A DNA stretch of 64,000 bases from assembly GCF_000307775.2 (NCBI RefSeq), contig NZ_KK020676.1, positions 531,254 through 595,253 on the forward strand, given 5' to 3'. Below the pieces are notes generated by a model, which worked only from the letters and a program-made list of their open reading frames with translations, was not told the DNA's origin and ran no database searches. The position numbers were made by a program, and so were the translations under genes. This DNA comes from Stutzerimonas stutzeri KOS6 (GTDB lineage Bacteria > Pseudomonadota > Gammaproteobacteria > Pseudomonadales > Pseudomonadaceae). Positions 10,003 through 18,887 of the stretch are shown here, piece after piece. The first letter of the stretch is position 1; the number at the start of each line of letters is the position of its first letter.

Positions 10003-11419
10003 CCTTGCGGATCTTCTCGACGATGGCCGTGGTCGAGCTGTTCTCCACCAGCCCCAGCACCTTCACCACGCCGCCATAGGCCTTGACCAGGTCGGCGCCG
10101 ACCACCTGATCGACACCGTAGTCGCCGCCCTTGACCAGTACGTCGGGGCGAACCTGAGCCAGCAGGTTTTCCGGCGTGTCCTCGGCGAAGCACACCACCC
10201 AATCCACCGCCTCCAGGCCGGCCAGCACCGCCATGCGACGATCCACCGAATTGATCGGTCGGCCCGGCCCCTTGAGGCGGCTGACCGAGCCATCGTCATT
10301 TACTGCCACGACAAGGCGGTCGCCCTGCGCGCGAGCCTGCTCCAGATACGTCACGTGTCCGGCATGCAGGATGTCGAAGCAACCGTTGGTGAAGACGATC
10401 TTCTCGCCCTGTGCGCGAGCGTCCTCGACGACGGTCAGCAATTGCTCGACGGTCATCACGCCGCGTTCGGAGCCCTCCTCGCGCTGCACCGCACGGCGCA
10501 GTTCCGGCGCGCTGATGGCAGCGGTGCCGAGCTTGCCGACCACGATGCCGGCGGCCAGATTGGCCAGCGCCACCGCCTGCGGCAGCTCCTCGCCGGCAGC
10601 CAGGGAGGCCGCGAGCGTGGAAATCACCGTGTCGCCGGCACCGGTTACGTCGAAGACTTCGCGCGCGCGCGCCGGCAGGTGCAGCGGCGCATGCTCGGGC
10701 CGCAGCAGGGTCATGCCGTGCTCGCCACGGGTCACCAGCAAGGCGCCCAGTTCCAGCTGGCGCATCAGCTCGGCCCCTTTGGCCACCAGTTCGGCCTCGT
10801 CGGCGCAGTGGCCAACGATCGCCTCGAATTCGCCGAGATTCGGCGTGATCAGCGACGCGCCCCGATAGATCTCGAAATCCTTGCCCTTGGGATCGGCCAG
10901 CACGGGAATGCCATGGCGGCGGGCGGCCTGGATCAGCGCCTGGTGATTCTTCAGCGCACCCTTGCCATAGTCCGACAGCACCAGCACCTTGACCCCGGCC
11001 AGCAGGCTTTCCACGTCCGTTAGCAGCGCGGCCGGATCGGTATCGAACGGCTCCTCGAAATCCATGCGCAGCAACTGCTGATGGCGGCTCATCACTCGCA
11101 GCTTGACGATGGTCGGCTGGTGTTCGAGGCACTGAAAATGCGCCCGTACACCCGCCGCGGCAAGACTATCGACCAGGCTCTGGCGCGCCTCGTCCTCGCC
11201 GGTCACCCCGACCAACGCAGCCGGAGCACCCAGCGCGGCGATATTCAGCGCCACGTTGGCCGCACCACCCGGACGATCCTCGACCTGCTCGACCTTGACC
11301 ACCGGCACCGGCGCCTCCGGCGAAATCCGCGACGTACCGCCATGCCAGTAACGATCGAGCATGACATCGCCCACCACCAGAACGGGGGCTTGGTCGAAAC
11401 GGGGCATGGACAGCTTCAT
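9998..11419 (-). CDS. hldE: Bifunctional heptose 7-phosphate kinase / heptose 1-phosphate adenylyltransferase HldE
   Basis: Makes ADP-D-glycero-heptose for the LPS inner core. The 473-aa product matches the fused two-domain form. The N-terminal part is a ribokinase/PfkB-like kinase ([11 protein letters not shown] near the start, [11 protein letters not shown] as the catalytic GAGD motif). The C-terminal nucleotidyltransferase carries [17 protein letters not shown] with the HXGH signature. The start at 11419 has GGAG about 6 nt upstream. It lies 108 bp downstream of msbA on the same strand and is probably co-transcribed. It supplies the substrate used by WaaC and WaaF, encoded in this window. 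Confidence 0.97.
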   Translation of the reverse strand: MKLSMPRFDQAPVLVVGDVMLDRYWHGGTSRISPEAPVPVVKVEQVEDRPGGAANVALNIAALGAPAALVGVTGEDEARQSLVDSLAAAGVRAHFQCLEHQPTIVKLRVMSRHQQLLRMDFEEPFDTDPAALLTDVESLLAGVKVLVLSDYGKGALKNHQALIQAARRHGIPVLADPKGKDFEIYRGASLITPNLGEFEAIVGHCADEAELVAKGAELMRQLELGALLVTRGEHGMTLLRPEHAPLHLPARAREVFDVTGAGDTVISTLAASLAAGEELPQAVALANLAAGIVVGKLGTAAISAPELRRAVQREEGSERGVMTVEQLLTVVEDARAQGEKIVFTNGCFDILHAGHVTYLEQARAQGDRLVVAVNDDGSVSRLKGPGRPINSVDRRMAVLAGLEAVDWVVCFAEDTPENLLAQVRPDVLVKGGDYGVDQVVGADLVKAYGGVVKVLGLVENSSTTAIVEKIRKA

Positions 11420-11527
11420 GGGGGCTCCGGAGAGGAAGAGAAAACGGTGCAGAGCATACCAGCATGAAGCCATGCCAGTTCATTCCAGTCTGAGACCTGT
11501 GATTGCAGACCGGGAGGCCATCATCCG

Positions 11528-13333
11528 TTAGGCTTTGTCTTCATCCTTGAACTGCTTGGCATGCAGGCCGGCGTAAGCTCCGTTCGCCGCGAGCAGTTGC
11601 GTGTGGGTACCGCGCTCGACGATACGCCCCTGCTCCATGACCAAGATGAGATCGGCCTTCTCGATGGTACTCAGGCGGTGTGCGATGACCAGAGTGGTAC
11701 GCCCGCTCATCACCTGGTCCAGCGCGCCCTGGATGTGGCGCTCGGATTCGGTATCCAGAGCCGAGGTCGCCTCGTCCAGAATCAGCACCGGCGCATTCTT
11801 CAGCAGTGCACGAGCGATCGCCAGGCGCTGGCGCTGGCCACCGGAAAGCAGCACGCCATTCTCGCCAACCGGGGTCTGGTAGCCCTGCGGCATCTGTTCG
11901 ATGAACTCGTCGGCATAGGCTGCCTGGGCAGCGCGACGGATATCCTCGATCGGTGCGCCTGCGAGATCGCCATAGGCGATGTTGTTGGCAACCGTATCGT
12001 TGAACAGCGTGACCTGCTGGGTGACCAGTGCGATATGCCGGCGTAGATTGCGCAGCCTGTAGTCTTCGACCTCCGCGCCATCCAGCAAGATTTGCCCCCG
12101 ATAATGGTGGTAGAAACGCGGAATGAGGTTAGCCAGGGTCGACTTGCCGCTACCCGAGCGCCCGACCAACGCCACCATCTGGCCCGGTTCGGCGGTGAAG
12201 CTGATGTCGTGCAGCACCTGTTTGTCGGTGCCCGGGTAAACGAAGCTCAAATCATTGACTTCCAGACGCCCGGCAACACGTTCGCGCTCGAGCGTTCCGC
12301 TGTCGGTCTCGGGCGACTCGTCCAGTTGCTCGAAAATGCTCTCCGCACCAGAAACGCCCTTCTGAATGGTGGAGCTCACCTCCGAAAGCTGCCTGATCGG
12401 CTTGGGCAACAGGCCGGCAAGCGTGATATATGCCACCAGATCGCCGGCCGACGCGTCGCCACGCATGTACAGCACCAGGAACATCAGTACGGCCATGGCA
12501 CTGTAGATCACCAGTTGCAATGTCGGCGTGTAAACCGCGTTCGTCTTGACCATGCGTAACTGCTTGCCGGTATTGTCCCTGCTGGCGTCGAGAAAGCGGG
12601 CCTGCTCGTAGGCCTCGCCACCGAAGCTGCGCACCACCCGGTAGCCCTGGATGGTCTCGGATGCGACATGGGTGACGTCACCCATCGCGACCTGAATCTT
12701 CTTGCTTTGCTTGCGGAATTTCTTGCTGGCGCTGGCCACCATAAGGCCTATGAGCGGCAGGATCGCCACCATCACCATGGTCAGCTTCCAGTTCATCCAG
12801 AGCAGCGTGGCGAACAGGAAAATAACGGTCATACCCTCGCGCACCACCACCTTGATCGCATCCGTCGCGGCGCCCGTCACCATCGTCACGTTGTAGGTGA
12901 TACGGGAAATCAGATGGCCGGAGTTGTGGCTGTCGAAGTAGCGGTTGGGCAGCGTCAGCATATTGTTGAACAGTGCGATGCGCAGATCATGCACCAGGCC
13001 CAGCGAAACCCTGGCCAGAAAATAGTTGCCGAGAAACGAACCGATGCCTTGCAGCAGGGCGATGAACACGATCAGCAACGGCACGGCTTGCAGCAGCTTC
13101 AGCTCCGCCAGCCACGCCTGATCCTGCAGATAGGGAACCTGAGCAAAAAAACTGGCGTCCGGGTTGTTCAGCCCATCGACGAAAAATTTGAGGATGTAGC
13201 CGAGCATCGGCTGGGTGGAGGCGAAGATCAGGAAGCCAAACAAGCTGATAGCGAACAGCCCCCAGTAGGGGAGCACGTAGCGCAGCAACCGCAGATACAC
13301 CTTTACGCTGGATTGCTGGGTAGAATTGGCCAT
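11528..13333 (-). CDS. msbA: Lipid A export ATP-binding/permease MsbA
   Basis: A 601-aa ABC half-transporter that flips lipid A-core across the inner membrane. The N-terminal half has about six membrane helices. The nucleotide-binding domain shows Walker A (GRSGSGKST), the signature LSGGQRQRLAIARAL, Walker B/D-loop ILDEATSALD and the H-loop histidine (VIAHRLST). Full length. It lies upstream of hldE in the same direction and divergent from the kinase-like gene at 13743. The location matches PAO1 PA4997. Confidence 0.97.
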   Translation of the reverse strand: MANSTQQSSVKVYLRLLRYVLPYWGLFAISLFGFLIFASTQPMLGYILKFFVDGLNNPDASFFAQVPYLQDQAWLAELKLLQAVPLLIVFIALLQGIGSFLGNYFLARVSLGLVHDLRIALFNNMLTLPNRYFDSHNSGHLISRITYNVTMVTGAATDAIKVVVREGMTVIFLFATLLWMNWKLTMVMVAILPLIGLMVASASKKFRKQSKKIQVAMGDVTHVASETIQGYRVVRSFGGEAYEQARFLDASRDNTGKQLRMVKTNAVYTPTLQLVIYSAMAVLMFLVLYMRGDASAGDLVAYITLAGLLPKPIRQLSEVSSTIQKGVSGAESIFEQLDESPETDSGTLERERVAGRLEVNDLSFVYPGTDKQVLHDISFTAEPGQMVALVGRSGSGKSTLANLIPRFYHHYRGQILLDGAEVEDYRLRNLRRHIALVTQQVTLFNDTVANNIAYGDLAGAPIEDIRRAAQAAYADEFIEQMPQGYQTPVGENGVLLSGGQRQRLAIARALLKNAPVLILDEATSALDTESERHIQGALDQVMSGRTTLVIAHRLSTIEKADLILVMEQGRIVERGTHTQLLAANGAYAGLHAKQFKDEDKA

Positions 13334-13742
13334 TCGGCGAGCCCCATGAAATGGCTAGAGAAACAAGATGCGGATTGTAACAGCGCCGGAACTGGAAAGC
13401 TGGCTGACCGGAGCGCCGACTGGGCCAGGCGGCGTAGAATATTAGCCACGTCAAGATGCGCGATAGATTGAGCGCTTTGCAGCGCTGACTGTTTTTGGCG
13501 ACACCGATTAGCCAAGCGATCGAAACCGCAGTTATAGCGACCGGAGCCAAGCAATGAGCTTCGATTAGCGTGAACCGCAGGCTGTGCTACCCGCAAGATT
13601 CGACATGGATACAACAGGCCAGAACCTAGAAAGCCAAGTTCGCCCGCCTTCCTCGCTTCCGCTCACCGATGACATGAAAGGCCGCATAGCGGCGCGGGTT
13701 ATAAAACTTCGGCACTCTGATAGACTTGGCAACGGAGACAGC
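13334..13742. other. Divergent intergenic region between msbA and the kinase-like gene
   Basis: About 409 bp without a convincing gene. A frame open from 13584 in phase with the next gene could extend it, but no SD supports those starts. A small hairpin (AGCGCT-TTGC-AGCGCT, about 13471-13486) followed by a short T-run is visible on the plus strand without an obvious upstream gene. Promoters for both neighbours are presumably here, but I could not place them with confidence. The GC content begins to fall toward the right. Confidence 0.6.
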
Positions 13743-14396
13743 ATGCACTTTCTCAAAGAATCAGAATATCTCGCCCTGCGCCAGTCTGCCGAAGTGGTGG
13801 AAGCAGACCATTTTGGAGACAAGGTCTTGCGCCTAGCGGACGGCACTTACCTCAAACTTTTCAGACGTAAGCGACTCTTAACTTCAGCAATTTTTTACCC
13901 TTACGCACAGCGGTTTGCGGACAATGCCTCTATACTGTCAAGACTCGGCGTCCCGTGCCCCAAGATCAAGGCCAGCTACCGGATCCAATCAATTGCACGA
14001 GATGCCGTCCATTATAGCCCGCTTGCGGGGCTAACATTGAGGCAATTATCAGAGGCAAATGAACGGCAACCAGAACTGCAAATAAAACTTGGCAGTTTTA
14101 TTTCAAGACTCCATGACAAGGGAATCTATTTTCGCTCCTTACATCTAGGGAATATTATAGAAACCCCCACTGGAGAGCTAGGCCTTATAGACATCGCCGA
14201 CCTGAGCTTTCACCGCAAGCCACTGAGTACCGGCCAACGATTGCGTAATTTCAAGCATATTACCCGCTACCCTAATGACAGGAATTGGATAGCACTGGAA
14301 AAGAGTAAATTCCTCGCCAGCTACAAAGAAAGCTCGCTTTCTAAAACGAAACTCAACGAGGAAAAGCTTCTGATGCTACTAGACGCTAACCCCTAG
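13743..14396 (+). CDS. LPS kinase-like (Kdo/InaA superfamily) protein
   Basis: A 217-aa protein in the position of PAO1 PA4998. Residues after the start (EADHFGDKVLRLADG, LKLFRRKRLLTSA) match that family, often called toluene tolerance protein or LPS kinase-like. A degraded protein-kinase fold is seen, with SFISRLHDKGIYFRSLHLGN in place of a catalytic HGD loop and LGLIDIADLSF in place of DFD. The strict catalytic Asp after His is not obvious. The start at 13743 has GGAG 5-6 nt upstream. Base composition is clearly more AT-rich than msbA. Its 3' end overlaps the next gene by 18 bp (convergent). Confidence 0.75.
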   Translation: MHFLKESEYLALRQSAEVVEADHFGDKVLRLADGTYLKLFRRKRLLTSAIFYPYAQRFADNASILSRLGVPCPKIKASYRIQSIARDAVHYSPLAGLTLRQLSEANERQPELQIKLGSFISRLHDKGIYFRSLHLGNIIETPTGELGLIDIADLSFHRKPLSTGQRLRNFKHITRYPNDRNWIALEKSKFLASYKESSLSKTKLNEEKLLMLLDANP

Positions 14397-15230
14397 GTTC
14401 GCGGAAATATATTCATCCAGCTCGGATAAAGCGATCTTTGGCAAAACAGACGCAGGCAATCGGCTATCTTTAGAAAGGTTGAATACCTGAAAGCCACCCT
14501 CCCGACAAACTTTGCGCGACATCAACTTGAAGCTGGGCACTATGTAGTCCTCATAATGCCTATCTAGCGACGTAGGCAATACCTTAGCCTCGTCGCTTTC
14601 GTAAAATCGTCCTACGCTTGGATTCAGGTCCATTCCCACAATGAAGACAAGCCTGAACCCCAGATGAAAGGCTAGTTGCGCCCCAGCGTAAGGTATGGTA
14701 CGCGCGACGAAATACCCGCGACTCAGATTTCGGCTGAATCCAATGCGATTAGTCTTTTGCCTGAGAAGCGAAAATTTCAGGCAAATTTCCTCATCCTTTC
14801 TTACAGACCAGGCAAAGAGCCTATCCGACTTGACGCGATGACCGAATTGCCTGTTCGCTCTTTCCAGAAGATATATTTGCTTTCCTTCCAAAACCGCATC
14901 ATCGTAAGCATGAATCTCTTTCAATACTTCTAAGCTTAGGGCTAGGTTTTTTCCTTGTTTCACTCCCAGCACGGCGAGATCAGGCCTACCTTTTACAAAA
15001 TTCGGGTCATCACAAATATAAAAAAGCGGCTCGATAGCCTCCTGAACGCACCTTACAATAGAGCCATTCATAGCCACGAATGGATAGTCTCTATAGCGCT
15101 TGGCCGGAAACTGGGCAGCAGAAGCGCCTGAGGCCAACAAGAAGATCGGACCAGAAAAAACTTCACGACAATTTGCAAAATCCTTTAACGGGATTTTTTT
15201 TGACCATCTATCAGGCAATAGCTCCAACAC
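14379..15230 (-). CDS. GT42/DUF115-like protein of the LPS outer-core locus
   Basis: A 283-aa protein without signal peptide. Near the N-terminus IFLLASGASAAQF followed by AMNGSI resembles the nucleotide-binding G-X-G/A-X-S and N-G-S elements of GT42 sialyltransferases and the related DUF115/MptE-like family. Later VFIVGMDLNPS...FYES matches the acidic loop of that fold. This suggests a glycosyltransferase acting on LPS, but donor and acceptor are unknown. GTG start at 15230 without a good SD, 18 bp downstream of waaL. The AT-rich codon usage suggests horizontal acquisition. Function assignment is inference. Confidence 0.65.
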   Translation of the reverse strand: MLELLPDRWSKKIPLKDFANCREVFSGPIFLLASGASAAQFPAKRYRDYPFVAMNGSIVRCVQEAIEPLFYICDDPNFVKGRPDLAVLGVKQGKNLALSLEVLKEIHAYDDAVLEGKQIYLLERANRQFGHRVKSDRLFAWSVRKDEEICLKFSLLRQKTNRIGFSRNLSRGYFVARTIPYAGAQLAFHLGFRLVFIVGMDLNPSVGRFYESDEAKVLPTSLDRHYEDYIVPSFKLMSRKVCREGGFQVFNLSKDSRLPASVLPKIALSELDEYISANLGVSV

Positions 15231-15248
15231 CCAGGATCGGGGCGCAAA

Positions 15249-16565
15249 TCAGGTTCGATTCGAAGCATCATAGCTCCTTGCAGAGAGTGCTAGCGCACCA
15301 CCGACGGGAAGCCAAAACCATAGCCATACCATGTTCGGCGCACCAATGAACGAGTTCAGCTCAACCAGCATGACAACCGATACAGCTGCAAGAATTGCCA
15401 TCCACAGGCAGGCAAGATTACTTCGAAGCCGATAAAGCACAAAAAATGCACCCAGCATTACTACAAGCGCTAACGCCAAGCCGATGGCGCCGAATTGATA
15501 TAGAATTTCAAGATACAGGTTATGTGTATTGTGAACGATCTGAGCACCGCCGCGAATAGAAACCTCGCCGAGTGGCGTGCCACTTCCATGTCCGAGCAGC
15601 CAGTGACCACTCATCCTCGACATCACTTCAAGCCAAATTTCGTCGCGACTCGTAAGCCCCCTAGTACCAATTTCATAAGAGAGAGCCCTATGCCCAAGGA
15701 TAGCGACGAAAACGGCAAGGGCGCCGAAAACCATACCAATACGTGCCAATTTCTTCCTATCAACCATCAACATCACAAGCACAGCCAGCCCGACGATACA
15801 AGCAACCCAACTGGCCCGAGAATAAGTAAAGTAAATATAGAGGCTCAAAACGAGCAGACAAAAAGACCACCATATGAAAGACTGCCTTGATCTTGCCCCC
15901 AGTGCCAACCAGGCTCCAGCGATAAAACACAGAGCATAATGCATACCTGCCACGATGGTGTTTCCGAAATCTGCCACATTTTTAATACCGGAAGAGACCA
16001 TCCCTATCTTTCTATAGGAAAACGAAAACCCGCCCTCTTCCAAGCTATTTAAAAGCGAAGCGCCCGCCAACATGGCTCCGAGCAAGACCATGCTTGCCAT
16101 GAGCGCTTTCCAGCAATTTTCGCGCTGGCCAAACAGAGAAACACCCAACACAAACACCGAGATGATCAGCGTACGCCTAAAATATTGCAGCGAGTCCGCC
16201 ACAACCAACGAATTGAATGCCAAGTAACCGACAAAGACAAAAAACGCGAAGTGCAGAGAGGTCCAGCGCGGCCGCCGAATACAGACTGTCGCAATTCCGA
16301 TCAGCAAGACCGGAAGAAGAGAGAATCGGATACTTCCCGTCCAAGAGGTAGACCCTCCTGGCCACCAGAATCTGCCCAAGAGCAATATTGCAGCTGTTAT
16401 TAGAAGAAAAAAGGCACCGAAATAGCCAAGCCTGGTATCAGACGCTCCGCAACGCTCTCCATCAACCTTTTGCACAAACCACTCTCTTATATCAAAAAAC
16501 CCTGCAAAAGCATCACGCCCTGCACGACCAAAAAGCAAAGACTTTTCCATTTTTACATTATTCAT
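15249..16565 (-). CDS. waaL: O-antigen ligase WaaL (Wzy/RfaL superfamily)
   Basis: A polytopic inner-membrane protein of about 438 aa with roughly 10-12 hydrophobic segments. A large periplasmic loop before the last helices carries the HNTHNLYLEILYQFG motif, typical of WaaL ligases that join O-antigen to lipid A-core. The position matches PAO1 PA4999. The start is uncertain: ATG at 16565 is used, but GTG at 16577 and ATG at 16550 are possible and none has a strong SD. It lies in the AT-rich part of the cluster, as is common for O-antigen-dependent genes. Confidence 0.85.
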   Translation of the reverse strand: MNNVKMEKSLLFGRAGRDAFAGFFDIREWFVQKVDGERCGASDTRLGYFGAFFLLITAAILLLGRFWWPGGSTSWTGSIRFSLLPVLLIGIATVCIRRPRWTSLHFAFFVFVGYLAFNSLVVADSLQYFRRTLIISVFVLGVSLFGQRENCWKALMASMVLLGAMLAGASLLNSLEEGGFSFSYRKIGMVSSGIKNVADFGNTIVAGMHYALCFIAGAWLALGARSRQSFIWWSFCLLVLSLYIYFTYSRASWVACIVGLAVLVMLMVDRKKLARIGMVFGALAVFVAILGHRALSYEIGTRGLTSRDEIWLEVMSRMSGHWLLGHGSGTPLGEVSIRGGAQIVHNTHNLYLEILYQFGAIGLALALVVMLGAFFVLYRLRSNLACLWMAILAAVSVVMLVELNSFIGAPNMVWLWFWLPVGGALALSARSYDASNRT

Positions 16566-16711
16566 TCCAAGAAACACAACGAAGCCCCAGTAAGCGAACC
16601 CTATTTCCTGAAACTTCCCGCCCCCGGCAGTATCTGCGAGGTAAACGCTGCAGCGATGACCTCATAAGCGAAAAAGCAGCCGGGCGGCGGAGAGTTATGG
16701 CATTCGCCGAA

Positions 16712-17758
16712 TCAGCATCGACCAATATCTTTCCGCCCAACGGACATACCACTACCCGATACGGCGCCAGAACAATCGCCCAGCCTATTCACAATAAGCC
16801 ACACCGGCACGAATGGGCGCCAGACATACCGGCCCAATACTTTGAATCGGAAAAGCGGATACAGCACTGTATTTTGGCAGTTGAACCCGGGGCGCCAGGT
16901 AAAATGCTTCCTACGCCGGGTTATTGTAAAGGTGCGAAGGCCCATCAGCGACGCCAAGTGCCCACCTCCGGAATCGTTGCTAATTACAGTAGAAGCGGTC
17001 GCAACGTAATCAATCAGCCCCTTTATGTCGGCAAAACTGTTGACCTTGAACCCGCTCAGGGCAGCCTCCAGTTTTGGGCGCTCGCTCGGCATGACTACAA
17101 ACTCAACATGCCAACCTTTTTTTCGAATTGCACGAGCTAGTAGCTTAAACCCGGCCATCCAGTAATTTTTCTTTCGCTGGGGCGTCGTGGGAAATATCAA
17201 TACAAAGGGGCCGCTTCGTCCTCCCTCTGGCTTTCGGATCAACTCCCCTTCGGCCTCTGCCTCGATGCCAAACACATTCTTGGCATATGCATTAACCCAA
17301 TCGACCATTGTAAGCCCAGCATCCGAGTCACCGCAAAAAGCCCTGCTCGCTCCCACAAAGCGTCGACCATGAATTAAAACCTCACGCCCACGAACTGCTG
17401 AGCCAGAAGGAATCTTCTTAGCGGTTACAAAAGCGACGTTTAGCAACCCGCCCTTATTGGTAAGCTCCGCTTCTACTTTCTGATCGCAATATTTTTCAAA
17501 ACTGGCAATGACCAAATCAAATCTTGCTGCCACCGCCGACAGAGCTTCGCCTTCGGACCGAAAATCTAACCAAGGAAAATATTCGCGGGCGGAATAAAAA
17601 GCATCGCTAAAGAATTTCACATTTGCGCCTGCGGCTCGCATAACCCAAGCCAATCGCAAATAAATTGTAATATCGCCAAGCGCGGGAAATGGAAGTATGG
17701 CAACGCTTACTCCCTGAAAATCCGTACCGGGCTCACGATCTACTTCAAGAGTATTCAT
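16712..17758 (-). CDS. GT9-family (heptosyltransferase-like) glycosyltransferase
   Basis: A 348-aa protein. The N-terminal AILPFPALGDITIYLRL corresponds to the GD(I/L)-T substrate loop of GT9 enzymes. The C-terminal STVISNDSGGGHLASLMG is the GT9 nucleotide-sugar binding motif (D-S/T-G-X-X-H). It probably adds a sugar to the LPS core, but the specificity cannot be read. The start at 17758 has GGAAGG upstream and overlaps the end of the GT4 gene by 14 bp. Base composition is lower in GC than the GT4 gene. A gap of about 146 bp with no visible gene separates it from waaL. Confidence 0.8.
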   Translation of the reverse strand: MNTLEVDREPGTDFQGVSVAILPFPALGDITIYLRLAWVMRAAGANVKFFSDAFYSAREYFPWLDFRSEGEALSAVAARFDLVIASFEKYCDQKVEAELTNKGGLLNVAFVTAKKIPSGSAVRGREVLIHGRRFVGASRAFCGDSDAGLTMVDWVNAYAKNVFGIEAEAEGELIRKPEGGRSGPFVLIFPTTPQRKKNYWMAGFKLLARAIRKKGWHVEFVVMPSERPKLEAALSGFKVNSFADIKGLIDYVATASTVISNDSGGGHLASLMGLRTFTITRRRKHFTWRPGFNCQNTVLYPLFRFKVLGRYVWRPFVPVWLIVNRLGDCSGAVSGSGMSVGRKDIGRC

Positions 17759-18887
17759 GAGCTGCCTTCCCCATAACCTCAACTATGCCTGGCAAGGACC
17801 AAAAGCGCCGGCAGGCGGTGGCGTCTGAGAAACGACAGCCAAGCTCCGCCAACATGGCCTGGCGCTCAGAGCCAAGAACAAGGGAGTTCCTTCTGGCCAG
17901 CTGGGCCAGATATGCAGCCAGTGCTTCCTCATCCCCTAGCGGGAAGAGATGGCCACAACCTTCGACTACTTCCCGCGAACCACCACAGTCAGTACAGACC
18001 AACGGCAGCCCGGCCGCCATCGCTTCCAGCAGCACCATGCCAAAAGGCTCGTGATCGGAAGTCAGCGCGAAAACATCGAAAGCCTTGAAATAACGGCGGC
18101 CGTTCGGCACCTGGCCCAGGAAGCGAACGGATCGATCCACACCCAGCTCCGCCGCCAGCGCCTTCAGCGACGATTCCAGGCGGCCGCTGCCCATGATTGT
18201 CAACAGGCTGCCGGCAGGCAGCTGCGGCAGGGCCCGGGCAAAGCCGCGAATCAGGGTCGCCTGGTCCTTGTCGGGATGCAGACGGCCGACATTGCCGACC
18301 ACCCAGGCATCCTGTGGGAGCCCAAGGTGCGCCCGGGCCTCCTCACGAGTCACCTGCTCAGCTTGTACCGCGGCAACGTCGATACGGTTGTACAACGTCT
18401 CGATGCGCTCAGCAGGCCAGTCTGGCAGGCAGGCGCGCATATCGTCACGCACGGCATTGGATACCCCAAGCAATGCGAGGCGTTTCCGGTAGAAATTGGC
18501 GAACAGCTTTCGCGAGCGTCGCTTGAAACCGCCGAATGCGTGCTGTACGCCGATCACTGGCAGGTCGGTACCGAGCAACGCCACGTAGGTCGGCTTGAAC
18601 CGGTGCGCGATACAGAAACTGAATCGCCGGCTTGCGGCAATCGCCCGCACCGCCTGCATCGCACCCAGCTTCAGGCCACGAAGGGAACGGCTGCTCCGGT
18701 CTAGAAAGATCACTTCCTCAGATGCGGCGCCCCGCCGGACCTCCTCGCTTGGAGCACCTGTCAGGAAGACGGTGCATACCTTATAGGGCGAACTCTCGAA
18801 CAACGCCGCATATTGCCGTGCACAATCGAGAAAAGGACCGTCATAGCCGTGACACAACTGCAGCACCCATTTTTCAGATGCCGTCAT
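17745..18887 (-). CDS. GT4-family glycosyltransferase (WapH-like position)
   Basis: A 380-aa retaining GT-B glycosyltransferase. The C-terminal Rossmann domain includes VVGNVGRLHPDKDQATLI and the catalytic EX7E motif (EPFGMVLLEAMAAGLPLV). It overlaps the carbamoyltransferase stop by 4 bp (18884-18887), indicating translational coupling in the LPS core operon. The place in the order corresponds to PAO1 wapH (PA5004), which encodes an outer-core glycosyltransferase; orthology is inferred from synteny only. GC content returns to the genome norm here. Confidence 0.85.
   Translation of the reverse strand: MTASEKWVLQLCHGYDGPFLDCARQYAALFESSPYKVCTVFLTGAPSEEVRRGAASEEVIFLDRSSRSLRGLKLGAMQAVRAIAASRRFSFCIAHRFKPTYVALLGTDLPVIGVQHAFGGFKRRSRKLFANFYRKRLALLGVSNAVRDDMRACLPDWPAERIETLYNRIDVAAVQAEQVTREEARAHLGLPQDAWVVGNVGRLHPDKDQATLIRGFARALPQLPAGSLLTIMGSGRLESSLKALAAELGVDRSVRFLGQVPNGRRYFKAFDVFALTSDHEPFGMVLLEAMAAGLPLVCTDCGGSREVVEGCGHLFPLGDEEALAAYLAQLARRNSLVLGSERQAMLAELGCRFSDATACRRFWSLPGIVEVMGKAAHEYS

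Noticed and set aside
13471-13497. Hairpin followed by a T-run in the msbA upstream region as a terminator
   Set aside because: The stem is only six base pairs, with a weak interrupted T-run, and there is no plus-strand gene upstream to terminate.
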